NCBI GenBank assembly: GCA_000733355.1
Contig: JNVV01000003.1
Coordinates: 2,057,780 to 2,121,779 of the forward strand
DNA: 64,000 bases
Direction of reading: 5' to 3'
DNA from: Falciphora oryzae
Lineage: Eukaryota; Ascomycota; Sordariomycetes; Magnaporthales; Magnaporthaceae
The notes under the pieces were generated by a model. The model was not told the origin of the DNA. It ran no database searches and saw only the letters and a list, made by a program, of their open reading frames with translations. Position 1 is the first letter of the stretch; the number at the start of each line of letters is the position of its first letter. Below, one piece after another: positions 1 through 12,006 of the stretch. The translations under genes and the position numbers were made by a program.

Positions 1-254
1 GGGGCGATGAATAAAAATGGCCGACCTACTTCAAAGCTAAATTTCTTCGGCCTTTCCTGAACTTCCACATTCTTCCTCTCGCATTACATTTTTTTTTCTT
101 TTTTCTCAACTCTGGCTCAGCATCATCGCAGACCAGCCAGCCATTCTTTTCGAAATATCATAAACCGTCAACCTCTAGAGGAGTGGTGTTACGGCTCGTT
201 GTTTCCTTTTGTTTTCCCATACAACTGCGAGCTCGAGGCCGTGGCGCGCGCTTT

Positions 255-1710
255 ATGTCGAGGCCGTTGCCTGGGGGTGAGCTCAACTCCATCGCGGACA
301 TCGACCCGGCGCTGCTGAACTACATCACGAGCTACTTCCGTCAGAGGGCTGCATTGCGTCGCCTTGGCCTGCCGCATCCGTCTCTGCAGGAGGGCGAGGA
401 AGTGCCTGACTTGCCCGCCCGTGGTGCGCGAAGCACCCGGCAGCCAGCCAAAATGGTACGTACCGACCCCAGTCCAGCATGTCCAAGCGGGCATGTCGCG
501 CCGTTGACGAGCTAGCACGAGCTTACCTTACTCTCTTCACATACAGACATCAACTACTTCCACCGCTACACCGGTGAAGCACTCATTTGATGCCAGGGTT
601 GCCGCCGTTCGATCTCCCAAAAGGTATGTCTCGCTTGACTCGCTATCCCCCTCCTACCCACCGCTCGCCTTCTCTTCTTCCACCTTTCCACCACGCAATA
701 TGATGATCAAACAAAATGGGAATCTCTCCGAGAAACATCATGCGGATTGACACATTGTGTCCAAGCGTTCTGATATTGCAACCTCATTTTGACATTTGTA
801 CCTAAACCATAAGCCCCGATTGAAACACAGTAGCTAACTGTCTTCCTCTAGTGATATCAATGCCGTGATTCTTGATTACCTGACTTTGGAGGGCTACCCC
901 AAGGCTGCTGCAAATTTTGCCAAGGAGGCAAACATCCCTGCCCAGCAGGACGATGCTTCCATTCTGGCGAGGCAGGACATCCAGAACCACATTCACAAAG
1001 GCAGTATCAAGGCCGCCATCGAGGGCCTGAACGACCTTGACCCTGAGGTATGCTGATACTCTCCCGTCTTGACCCCTCCCACTTTGCGATGATTAAAACC
1101 CTTATCATGCACCACGCATATGGCCTATGTGCCAGTGATGAATAACACCACACTGAAAATCATGAGCAACCATCCTCTACCTCAACTTATTCTATGTACA
1201 TGCTTCTTTCTGAGAACACTGCTAACCGGAGAGGTTCAGATACTGGGCAAAAATCCCCCGTTGCACTTTGCTCTTCTTCGGCTCCAGCTTGTCGAGCTCA
1301 TCCGGTCCTCCAACGGCGAGGACATTGCCGATGCGGTCACATTTGCGCAGGAGCAACTGGGGCCCCGGGCACCGGCTAGCAAAGAGTTCACTGAGGATCT
1401 CGAGCTGACCATGTCCCTGCTCTTCTTCTCACGCGATAACGTTCCACCTCGGGTGCAGCGTCTTCTGCATCCGGATCTTCGGAGAGAAGTCGCCGATAGT
1501 GTCAACAAGGCAATTCTGGAACAGCAGAGTCAGCGACGCGATGCCGCAATACACACCCTCATCAGGCTGCGAGCCTGGGCCGAGAACACGGCCAGGCTTC
1601 GAAAGATCGAACTGCCCGGCCGCCTAGATCTTGGCTTCAATTGCGACGATGGCGACATGGCTGATGATCGGCTACATGAGAACGGACACGAGCCAATGGT
1701 GACGACATAA
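255..1710 (+). CDS. GID8: GID8-like LisH-CTLH subunit of the GID/CTLH ubiquitin ligase
   Basis: The model has four exons (255-455, 547-623, 852-1047, 1240-1710) and gives 314 aa. All junctions are GT-AG and the last intron carries a GCTAAC branch site. Residues about 93-118 form a LisH motif (SDINAVILDYLTLEGYPKAA), followed by a CTLH region (about 124-182) and a C-terminal CRA-type helical region ending at a short acidic tail. No SPRY, RING or Armadillo region is visible, which favours Gid8 over the other GID subunits. In the family, Gid8 is a scaffold of the E3 ligase that degrades gluconeogenic enzymes in the cytosol. The 67-residue first exon is not clearly conserved, so the start is less certain than the core. 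A 7-codon upstream ORF lies at 17-40, outside the model. Confidence 0.85.
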
Positions 1711-2749
1711 CCTCGGCTGTCGAAACCGAGTCTCAAACCCTGGGTCTACGTGTTGCGTGCGGAAGCGTCTCGCGCAATCGAGCGATTGCGACCAGGCTCG
1801 CCTATGCTGCGATGTTGTCCGTTATTCATATTCCTATCGAAACCCCAGCCTGGTAGCTTTGTGGTTTTTCTTTTCTTTTTATCTTGGTTCCAGTCCTGAT
1901 GGCGCAACAGAACAACCCTCCCTTTCCGCGACGAGCAAGAGCTTCCCCTGTCGACCCCAAGGGAAGAATAAACGAACAAATGCAGAAACAGGGACCGCAA
2001 GTGTGGTCTCATGTTGATTTTGTCTTGATAGTGTATAGCACCTGTTGATTGCATGCTGCGCGTTGCTTCAAATAGTCATGCGAACCCGAGTTTAGCCGAG
2101 TTCGCCGGCGTCTCAAGAGGTTACTGGAGTTTGTAGAGGGAATACCTCGATGGGCAAATGAGTGGGAAGTATCGATGGGAATGAGCAATGTTTATGAATA
2201 CCAATATTTCCTTATCCTCTATGTACACCTAACACCATGTGTGCCTCGCCCAACCCACTGGATTCTCATAGACTTTTGTTATTGAACTGTAACCACCTGA
2301 ACAGCAATACCCGGCATTGCTGTGGACCTTGTCTTTGCCTTCAAGCACCAATTACGTTACGACGACCTAAGGTCAACCTAGCTCACGCGTCATGACCATG
2401 AAATGTCGTGTTCGCAACCCGAATTTCTGGATTTGACATCGTGCGGATAGCATATGAGCTCTAGTGGTATCACTAGGGCCACAACCAGCGAGGACTACAA
2501 AACATCGCACATGAAACAAACACGACCATGTGATCTCAAGATAGCTGTGTTGGTACGCATCAAGGTACCGCGAGAGTGATATAGGTAGGTGTAGGATCAG
2601 GGATCACAATTGCACGCGTATAAATATCTTCGGTGTATATACAACAGTCTAGTTGTAGTCTTCGGTGATCCAGCGTCTTGCTGATTAACGCCCCCCTGTT
2701 TCCCATATCCTCCGCGTGGTCGTCTTCCCCCTGCCCACCTGTCATCCCC
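1711..2749. other. Convergent intergenic region, GID8 / NUO-21 3' ends
   Basis: This stretch separates the stop codons of two convergent genes and presumably holds their 3' UTRs. The part next to GID8 is pyrimidine-rich. The open frames on either strand are short and resemble no family I know. I see no tRNA, repeat or mobile element here. Confidence 0.6.
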
Positions 2750-3515
2750 TTATTTGGTGCGAATGTGCTTCAGCTTCTTGTCTGAGTACAGAAAGTTGTT
2801 GGCGTAGGCCTTGGGTGTGATCTTGCGCACGTTGGGCTCCTGAACAAAGTACTCGTAGCCCTGCTTCTCGGCGAAGGCGATGGCGTCCTCCTTGGACTTG
2901 AAGTAAATGTGCGTTCCCTGCATGAAGTCGCCCGACGACTGCCAGCCCATCAGAGGGTTCTCCCAGCGGTGGCCCTTTTCTAGCACGTCCCAGTCCATCC
3001 GCCATTGGCGCAGGCCGTGTGTTCCAGACTGCGTCGCCGGCTTCGAAGGCTTGTAGATGCTGTATTCGGTTTCCCATTGTTAGACCGGGGGACCAGCAGC
3101 CTCCATTTGGAGAGGATCATCTTACCGGACCGTCCGGGCCTGCAGCTCCATGGGAGCGCCGGAAATAATCGCAGCGGGGAGGACGTCGGTTGGCTCGCCG
3201 CCGTTCAGGACTCGCTTAGGGACGGGGGTGAAGGTGCTGCTCGCGTCCATTCAATCTGGTCAACGTCGTGCTCGGGCACACACATCTGGCAAGAACTGGG
3301 AGGGGGTTCCCTCACGATGTAGCCTTGTCGAAGTGGGCCGCGTAGTCCGGCTGGCTGGGCCTCACGACGGCGGGGGCGGCGGTTTGCTTGACGGGGGCGA
3401 GGGTGCCCTCATTGCGGCGGCCGGCGGGCACGACGGAAGAGAGGGCGGGCCGGGCCTGCGACGCGCTCCTGAGCGCGCGGGTGGCTGTCACCGACGACGA
3501 CCTAAGGGAAACCAT
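2750..3515 (-). CDS. nuo-21: NADH dehydrogenase (complex I) 18-21 kDa subunit, NDUFS4 / NUO-21
   Basis: Three exons (3515-3316, 3236-3126, 3059-2750) encode 206 aa. The first ~45 residues are rich in Ser, Arg and Ala with no acidic residue near the start, as in a mitochondrial presequence. The core reads GAPMELQARTVRIYKPSKP, then GLRQWRMDWDVLEKGHRWEN, PLMGWQSS and a terminal NNFLYSDKKLKHIRTK, which is the diagnostic ETC_C1_NDUFS4 pattern. In the family this is an accessory subunit of the peripheral arm of complex I, needed for assembly and stability in the inner membrane. It is divergently transcribed from ATP17. Both introns keep frame exactly: TC|C across the first junction and CG|C across the second. 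Confidence 0.95.
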
Positions 3516-3906
3516 GGCCTTTGGGGTGCGGGTTTTCGGGTCAATTGGGAGGGATGCGGCCCGGGGAAAAGCAGGAGTTTGCGTGCCCCCCGTTTTGCGG
3601 TTTCTTGCGATGGGAAGCTTCAATTGACGCTGGACCGACGTTGGCTGAAAACCGGGGCGGGCTCCACCCGACGAGGTAGCGTCACATGATTGGCTGCCTG
3701 GCGGAAAGAATCGCAACAAAGCTCTGCCGAGTTTAGGCCTCACGGCTTTCTGGTTCTTGGAATCACTCTCAAAAAAAAACCGTTTTTCGCAGTCAACGAC
3801 GACAGCAACGCAATTGACCGTTCGATCGCAGCAACCCGGCCGATCGACCTCGCACCCACGACTGTCGCATCTCCCCCCCATTGATTCCGGTCGCCGTTCG
3901 CCCAAG
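3516..3906. promoter_or_regulatory. Shared divergent promoter of NUO-21 and ATP17 with CCAAT boxes
   Basis: The two start codons lie back to back 391 bp apart. Inverted CCAAT boxes (ATTGG) lie at 3689-3693, near the middle, and at 3544-3548, close to the NUO-21 start and perhaps inside its leader. In fungi the HAP2/3/5 (CBC) complex binds CCAAT and controls many respiratory genes, so shared control of these two oxidative-phosphorylation genes is plausible. No TATA box is obvious. The control is inferred; only the sites are seen. Confidence 0.55.
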
Positions 3907-4726
3907 ATGAGCTACATCACTCGCCGGGCGCTTTCGACGCTCATCCCGCCCAAGGCACGTTCGCCTCCGCTGCCCCGATAGCCCGTCGGAATTGCGATGA
4001 AGAATGCTAACAGCCGCATCTTGTGCATCAACAGGTCGCTTCTCCGAGCGTAAGTCCAGCCACGCATCCATTGCTGGTTCCGGTCTCAGATTAGGTGGTG
4101 GGGTAAAACGACGTCGACAGGAAGGCACGGCTCGGTCATTTTGAAGAGGAGACGCTCGGGCTGTTAGCAGGCATTGGAACGGCAGACGGACATCGGGATG
4201 CTGGAAAGTTGCCTGCGGATCGCGAAGCCGCGGGCGGCGGCTACACCTGGGCCCCATATCTCGGACTGAGGGCTAACGCGCCAGGTCACAAACTGTTCAG
4301 GCCATCGGTGCTGCCCCCGACGCCCTGCGCATGCAGCGCGTCGTCAAGTTCTATGAGAAGCTGCCCCGGGGCCCCGCCCCTGAGGTCAAGCCCACGGGCA
4401 TCCTCGGAAAGTACCAGCACAAGCACTTTGGCAAGAATCCGTCTGCGAAGCGTATGCATCCCCTTTTCCCTCCGGCATTCTTCCCGTCTGGTCGTGTTTC
4501 CTCATGGTCTGTTCTTGGCTACGAGCTTGAGAGGTTGACCCAGCTCTTCTACAGCCATTATCCATGCCATCGTCTTCCTGGTCGGCATTGGTTACGCGCA
4601 GAACTACTACTTCCACCTGCGTAAGTCCCCTTGAGGAGGCCTCACTCGGCCGGTCACTCATTACTATGCGGATCTGATACTGACGTGAATATATGACCAG
4701 GCCACCACAAGAACAACCCCCACTAA
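3907..4726 (+). CDS. ATP17: Mitochondrial F1Fo-ATP synthase subunit f (Atp17)
   Basis: Five exons (3907-3954, 4035-4049, 4301-4451, 4555-4620, 4701-4726) give 101 aa. The protein starts MSYITRRALSTLIPPK and continues VASPS, AIGAAPDALRMQRVVKFYEK, then KLPRGPAPEVKPTGILGKYQ. A single membrane segment (IIHAIVFLVGIGYAQNYYF) is followed by the tail HLRHHKNNPH, as in fungal subunit f of the Fo stator in the inner membrane. Exon 2 is only 15 nt (VASPS), and the intron before it begins with GC (AAG|GCACGT) rather than GT. This pair of boundaries is the only one I found that keeps frame and the expected residues. Gene callers can easily miss this structure. Confidence 0.9.
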
Positions 4727-6102
4727 GCTTGTTTTGAGCCGTAGTGAATCTGTAACCAGGGTTGCTGTTTGTACATAACATGGATATGAGGACGAGGTGA
4801 AAGCGTCTAACCAAAGCTAGTACTCTCTGGTTTATACCAGAGTTCCCTTTGTCCCTAGAGGAAGAGCTAGATCCCTGTGTGATTGAGATGTTCGCTACCC
4901 GTTCATCTCTGTTTGTGTGATCCTGTATCGAGGGCGAGGGGCTGCAGTTTCTGTGAGCTATGCCTGGTTTGTTTGCATGTTCATGCTGTGTTGTGCTCCT
5001 TGTGACGGGTGTTTGTGCGGGCATTATAACCACATGGGGCAGGCCTCGATCCGGAGAATAGGAAACGCAGCCTGGTCTGTTTGTTCCGATTCTCGTGACC
5101 TGGGGTATGTTGTCTGTGCGGAAGTGCGGGCAGATCTCACCTTCGTTTTTTTGGGGGCCTGTCACGCAAGTTCAATCACATCTCGGCGTTGGCCCATCAG
5201 GATATGCTAGGATAGGTACCGTGACCTATACTGGTTTTCTTCGGGTTCTCCTATATCAATACTGTACTCATGGCTGTGTCGAATGATGCTCGATTGTGCG
5301 GGATCCCAGACCAGTGTTGAAATATGAGACTCATTCTTGGGTGAGGCCCGCATCCACTCCATACGCAGCACATGAGCCAAGTTGAAGAGGCTGGCACTTC
5401 GCTGGTGAGGGGTGAGCCCTACGGCAGGCGCAATGGCCTACCGTGTAAGATGGAATACGGTGGTCTGTATGTACTCGCATATTTAGCGCCAGATTGAATT
5501 ATCCCAAAGAATCAAATCAAATTCGCTAGCCTGTTTCTCCTCTCCTTCCATCCAGCTCTAGCGTGTTGGTGCTGTCCGATCACGAAGCTTCCGGCTGCGT
5601 CTTGCCGGCTCAAAGGGACTCCAGGGAGGGCGCTGGAAGCAGAAACAGCAGGGGCGCTAGACGGGGCGCTAAACCCAATGTGGCATGGGGCTGGTGAACA
5701 CGCTCTAAATTTCCCACTTTGACCGTCAGTCTCATCCGAGCGACGGGACTCGACACCACCAACCGTGCTGCCCGTCTTGAGCATTTTCCTTATCCCCCTC
5801 CTCCTCCCATTCCGGCCAGCCCTCCGACGGAAGGGAACGACTACCTTTTTACCAGATATTCGGCATCGGCCTGCACCCGACACTCGGTGCAGCTCCTTCC
5901 TCCCCGCATTTCTCTCCCAGAGCCCAGCCGTTGGCGCCCGACATCATTGGCCCCCGGATAAGGTTCTGCAGAAACCATCGCAAAATTTCGAGGCCACGAC
6001 GCACGATACCGCACGCCTCAATCGCCACGCAAACAGAGCGACTCGAGCCGCGGCTGCAGAGGTCATCGCTCCCCACCACCCGAGCCACGGTCTTCGTCAC
6101 GG
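4727..6102. other. Intergenic region between ATP17 and the RG-rich protein gene
   Basis: This holds the ATP17 3' UTR and the 5' region of the next gene. A 259-codon frame on the minus strand (4386-5165) runs back into ATP17 and has no family features. The 5700-6100 part is C-rich and pyrimidine-rich, as expected for a promoter or leader. Nothing else is recognisable. Confidence 0.5.
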
Positions 6103-9100
6103 ATGATGGCTGCTGAGGCCAGTCTGTCGAAACCCGTCGATGCTGCCACCACTTCTACCGAGCCTGTACGTCGTCTTCGTCGCCTTCTCCCGACTGCCCG
6201 ATCTGCTACCCGCTCGCTGGGCTGCGCGTGGCCTAGCCCGGGCTGTCGCACCGTCGGGAGGCGTGCTGCCGCCTGCTGACCACACTGCTAACCAAATGCG
6301 CCCAAAGACCATCACCATCAGCGCCGACTCCCAAGATGTCGACCCGACGCAGCCTCGCGTGAACGGCGCCGCTTCCTCGGACGAGATTGGGGGCAAGCAG
6401 CTCTCCGACATTGTTGATGACTTGGTAAACTCGGCGGAGGTTAGCATTAGTGGAGGTTCCGACACCGAAGCGTCCAAGCTCGACGGCACCGCTTCCAAAG
6501 ATGGCGACAAGGGACACAGCAGGACCTCGTCCGCCATCAAGAAGCCTGCGACGTTCAAATCAGTCTCCGTCAACAGAACCTTCCTCGGCAGCAAAGCCCC
6601 CGCTGCTGCTGGCTCCGCATCCAAGGCCCTGGACAAGCCCTCCTCAGCATCCTCCCTCTCGACCCAGCAGTCGGCCAGTGGCGCCTCTTCGGCGGCACGA
6701 CCTCGACTAGTCGCGAAACTCGGCGTCTCGCGAGATGGGAGCAAAGGATCTGGAGGCGCCGGAGGGAAGGCTGCTGGGGCGCCAGATCCTAGTGCTGTCT
6801 GGAACAAGAACCGACGTAGGTCTTTGGGGTGTCGTCTTGAGGTTTTGTTTTGCGCCACGTTGCAAGCTAACAATATGTGTCTAAGCTCCGCCCCCGCCTG
6901 AGCCTAAGAAGTTCACGGATGAGGAGCTGAAGAAGTACGGGATCCATATGACAGATCGGCTGGCTCCTGGCAACGACGCCGCAGGACAAAACAACTGGGC
7001 TGATATCGATGACGACGATGAGGACTGGGTACCTGGCGAGATTCAGTGGAACGACGGCACCAAAGTCACGATTCCACAAGTTGACGAGCCGCAAGAGAGC
7101 CCGAAGCCGGCTCCAGCGATCCCAGCGCAAACTTCAATGACAACAGCGTCGCTGAAGGACAAAGCCTTGGATAAGCCGAAATCCCCCGCGCCCAGCGCAT
7201 CGCCATTCACCAAACCGGGGATAGGGGTCCTTGGGTCTGGCAAGGGACTAGTTCTCAAAGGCGCCCCGGAGAAGCCGACACTGGTTGCGAGGCCGCCACC
7301 TCCGCCCGCCCCGATCAAGTCGCCGTGGGCCACCCTACCGCCTGTGGAAAAAGCACCCCTCGATAATGCCCCACCTCACGGCCTCGGCCGCCCGCCAGTC
7401 CGAGACGGACCCCCGACGAAGAGTATGACGCCTCCCCCCGCCAAGGAGATCGCCGCAGACGACTTCAGCAGGTCTGGCGGCCCTGTCAACCACAACAGGG
7501 AGCTATTTAATTCGCAGTCGGGACGTTACGAGCCTGTCGCGGACCGGCGGGGCGCACCAAGAAACGATGTCTACCAGAGACACCCTGCCAGCGTGCTGCA
7601 GCGCCCCTCTCAGGGCGAGGGGCCTGCGGAGCCGTCTCCAGCCTTCCAGACTAACAGGCCAGGTCCGCAGGAGCCCCCATATGGCCGTCGGCGCGGGTCG
7701 TCTAATGTCAGCGGTGGTAGTGGCACCTACATGCAACGACTAAACAAGCCGCACGACCAGATGATGCCTCCACCGGATCTTGTCAATGCCCGGCGGGGCT
7801 CTCTCGCTAGTGACAGCCCTGTGTCTCCTCGCAACTTCTCACCGTCCGGAGCGCGATATGGGCCTCATGGGCCGTCGTGGCATACCCGAACATCACCCCA
7901 CATCTCGAACGCGGTGCCGCATCATGGCCCTGGACCGCAGGATCCTGCTATGATGCCTCCTCCGAACCAGTATCCTCAGCGCCCGACCGAGGACGAGTTC
8001 GAGCTACAGAAGAAGCTCATGGCGGAGAAGCTGCAGCTTGCCCGGCAGCGCAAGGCTGAGGAGGAGGCCAAGGCAGAGGCAGAAAAGCAGAAGAGGATTG
8101 CGGCCAAGCTGGCCGCGCTGGGACCCGCGCCTGAGAGCAGAAGCGCGAAGCAAGCTGCTGCGCGAGAGGTGGCGGCCTCCTCTGCGGCGGCCCCACCCGC
8201 ACCTTCCTCGTCCCATAATCCGCCTTCCCAAGCCCCAGGCCAGGACCAACCACAGGCAACCTCGCAGGACGGCAAATCCGCGGAGAGCAAAGTGAGCTCG
8301 ACGCGTCAAACATCAGACGGGGACGCATCAAACGCCAGCGCTGATCAACCCAGCAACGGCCCTCGAAGGCTGCCAGCCAACGAAAACCCGCGCAGTGGCC
8401 ACCCTCTGGCGGGTGGCGACGGCCGACCCTCCGCCTCCCAGGACGGGAAGCAACCCTCGTGGCAGGGCTCAGCCGCAACACACAACGAATCTCGACAACC
8501 AGAACCTCGCTTTTCGTGGGGCCCACCACCAGGACAAACCTCTACCCGTAACGTCTGGGGCGCGCCGAACAGCAACCGCAGTCTGGGCAACGGCACATTT
8601 GTTTCTGACCTGGGCCGCGTGCCCGAAACCTTCACCCCACATCCCCATCAGATGCCCGTCGCCACCGCCCCGGGACCAGGTCCCATCGGCCCTCCGGGTC
8701 CTGTCAAGCAGCAGCCGCCTGTCCATCCCAAGCCGATCGCGCCTCCCAAGGTCGCTCCTGGCCCGAGCAATCAGCGCTCGGGCGCATCTGACGAGGATGT
8801 GAGGTCTCAGTGGGCCAAGGCCGCGATGGCCAGCGATGAAAAGATGGCCGGTGACGCCCGCGACCGATTTGCGCAGCAGAAATCGGACATGGAAGCCCGT
8901 GGCGTCAAGGCCGAGGACGCCCGCCCGACCTACCGTGATTCATGGAAGCCTGTCCAGCTGGACAGTGATGGCAGGCGCATCGAGTCCAAGGACCGCGTCT
9001 CAGTCGTTCATGGCGCCGCTTGGAGGCCCTCACCGGCGGAGGATCGTGCCGAGGCCAAGCCGTCGGCCGGCCCAACTCCCCCTTCATCCAGCACCGCCGT

Positions 9101-10166
9101 CTCCTCGGCCGCCCCCTCTCAGCAGACTCGCGCATCGAGATTTTTCCCGAACAAAGACAGCCGACCCGAGGGAGCTACTCATCCCGAAGTGGCCCAACGC
9201 GGCTCTCCCTCCCCGCCACCTCCCGATATGGATGGCCACCCGGCCTTCGACGGAGACGCCACGCACCCGCACGTTGCCCTTCCGCCCTCTCGGCCCGTTG
9301 TCCGGCTGCCGCCGCCCATGGCGGTCCACCGTTCTGCGGCCGCTGCGCCACCCTCGCCATTCAGCTGGGCAACACCGAAACCGTTCCAGGAGAATCCGGC
9401 TTCACCTACCCATGCGCGCGGCAACCCCACCTCATCGGTCCAGCGCCCGACCTCAAGCTGGCAGACGAAAATCAACGACTTGCTCCATGATACGAAGTCC
9501 TCCCCGGCACATGGTCGCATGGCCGTCGACTCCACTAGTCGTGGTGCCATGGACTCGTCAGCCGCTCACAACCAGGCTACTGTATCGTTGCCTGGCTTTG
9601 CTGGATCGGCAACGGCCGACCAGGGCTCTCCCACCTCCAAAGACATGGCCGAGGAGTGCTTCGAGGAACAGGAGATGGGTTCTCTTCCGCCAGTCCGACT
9701 GCCCGCATCGGCGCCGGATGCGGCATGGAACCCCGCAGTGGCTCCGGGCAGGGGGTATCCCAAGCCTTTCCGGATTACCGCTACGACAGTCGAAGTTGCC
9801 GAAGACCCCCAGCCGAGCTTTGCTTTTGTCTCGATGCCAGGCATGCCTAGATCGAAGCGGGTGCACCTGCCCAGCTCGATGCGGTCATACAGCAATTCCT
9901 CCCGCCCCAGCCGCGGCCCACGCAACCCGGGACCGCGTCAGAACTCTGGTGCGAACCGTGGCGGGCCTGGCGGCGGTGGCGCCGGAGGCAACGGCCCCAG
10001 GCCCCGCGACACGTCGATGACTTCCTACACCACCGATAGTGGATCGATTCCGCCGTCCTCCTCGTCGGCTCATGGCGCCCACTCGACGTCAACTGGCCGA
10101 GGGAGGGGAGGATTCCGCCGGTCTGCTGACTGGGGCCGACGGGCACCCACCCCGGTCCAGACTTAA
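6103..10166 (+). CDS. Large disordered protein with acidic WADIDDDD module and RG-rich tail; function unknown
   Basis: Three exons (6103-6165, 6308-6815, 6886-10166) encode 1283 aa. I do not recognise the family firmly. A compact, conserved-looking module spans about residues 198-250 and contains KFTDEELKKYGIHM and NNWADIDDDDEDW, followed by a GxIxWNDGT motif. Most of the rest is Pro/Ser/Ala-rich and probably disordered. Residues about 562-605 form a charged helix or short coiled coil (EKLQLARQRKAEEEAK). The C-terminus is RG-rich (SRGPRNPGPRQ, ANRGGPGGGG, GRGRGGFRR), typical of RNA-associated proteins, so a role in mRNA metabolism is a guess. Two in-frame ATGs stand at 6103 and 6106. The exon 2/3 junction splits a proline codon inside a Pro run, and the frame then leads straight into the conserved module. 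Confidence 0.75.
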
Positions 10167-11056
10167 ACCGAGTCACCTGGAGATCCTCACACACAGTGGA
10201 CTCTGGCAGTTGTTCAGGATGTCTCTCACTCTTGTTTCTCAGCTTCGTCGCCAAGCATCCGAGCTTTGAGATCAAGCCCAGTTGGGAATCCCGACAGCCG
10301 CAACGCACCTATTTGCAAGCATTCGATCAGCCATGTTTGCGTGTCGAATAACCTAAATTTCTCGAGAGAAGACTCCATGTGGTGGAACCTGGGCTTCGGC
10401 CCTATAAGAGGGCCGCACTGGTCCGCCTCACCATTGCGGGTTTTTGTGTACAAATTGCCGAGCCTCCTCCTGCCCCAGCAGCAGAGGATTCTGGCCTTTT
10501 CTTTTTTTTCTTGTCCTACCCGTTTCCCCGATGTCGCCCCGGACCAGCATGGAGGAGTTTGACATCCCCAAACTGCGCCATATAGATTACCCACTGGCTG
10601 AGCCAGCAAGGCTATGGGGCATTTGTTAGGGAAGGACAAGGAGCTTCGCCAATGAGCAATGTTTGTCTATGGAACGATTGAATGGGGATATATCGAGGGA
10701 CGAAGGGAAGGGAAAAAGCAAAACGAATGCTGAATTTCGGCCCCTTTTTAGGGGCTTTGCTATCGATACTTGGTACTTAATTTCTGCCACTCTGTTTACT
10801 TGCGAGGAGGACGCGATGATGGTGTGCCCCCGCAACCGATCCCACCCCCTGGGCACTGGGCACCGATATTGCGAGGCAGATATGACCCCCTGGCTTGGCA
10901 ATAGTCGTGCTTCAGGAAAAGGAAGGGTTTGCTTACTGGACTTTTGTGTGTCGGCTCTGGATGAGCGAGGGAGAGGAGTGAGGAGAAGGGTTATCTGACC
11001 TAGCGGACATGTTCTCATGGCAGCCTGAAAGGATATGATGATGGAATTGGAGATGG

Positions 11057-11096
<40 letters not shown>

Positions 11097-12006
11097 AGTA
11101 TCCTCTTTGAACAACTCGACCTCTCGTCCTCGTCTTTCGCTTTTTGTTTCCCTTTCTCCCCCTTTTTTGGCCTGCAGGGCTCGGCTCGCTCTTGGATGAA
11201 GACGCAACCGCGGGACTTGCACAGCTCAGTCTACCTGTACCTGTAAAATCCATCACCAGGCATTCGAAAGAGGTTGGCAACACGACTGACTATTGGAAGT
11301 ACCGAACCAACTCTTGGCCACCTATAAGCAAAGAGATAAGCTTCATTAGGTAGTATGGCTTGAGACAACGGGGAGGGGCATGTAAAAGAATGGTCACAAC
11401 CAAAATTTGTCGAGGTTACGAACGTGCCCAAATATCACGTCAAGGATGAGTTTTACGTGCCCCGATCTCAACGCAACACGTCGATCAATATTGACATGGC
11501 GAATGAACGGGCCGACGGCACCTATGGTCCGGGCAGTTCCTTGGGGAGAAAAAAAAGAGCGTCAAAATTCATGATCGTAGGAGGGGAGAATGTCTTCATT
11601 ATTTTCTCATCTCCCGATGAAATCGCTCGTTATATACATGCAGCCTGGACCACAGTCCTGCTTTGGCCTTTGGAAACACCCAGCCAACAAAAATAGCACC
11701 GTTTTTAATTCTCGAGAACGCCGCCACCAGCTCCCCGGACGTAGCTAACACAAATGTTATGACATGTTGACCAGGCGGCTCAATGATGACCACCCGGACC
11801 GCCTGCGAGACCGCGAAAATAAGATAAGAGAGTATAAGTACAAATAACTACAGGATAAATGAGATCTAGGTTCGCGTGTGTAATAACGCCAGCCGATACT
11901 CAGGCACGTCTTTTGAGAAACCGCGAGTGAGAGGGGGGTATATGTAGAGAGCGAGAGAGGGTTTCGTGGGGCTCGTGCGGATAATTATGTTGAGATGGGA
12001 GGCCTT
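10167..12006. other. Convergent intergenic region with an (AC)17 microsatellite
   Basis: This separates the 3' ends of the RG-rich protein gene and SSC1. It contains an uninterrupted (AC)17 tract at 11062-11095. The other open frames are short and without family resemblance. The 1.8 kb length is generous for two 3' UTRs, but no further gene is supported. Confidence 0.5.
11062..11095. repeat. (AC)17 dinucleotide microsatellite
   Basis: The tract is 34 nt of perfect alternating AC. It lies in noncoding sequence and is probably length-variable between strains. Confidence 0.95.

Noticed and set aside
8836..10020. 394-codon plus-strand frame inside the RG-rich protein gene
   Set aside because: It is Pro/Arg/Ser-rich out-of-frame reading of a disordered coding region; the in-frame product holds the conserved module and the RG tail.
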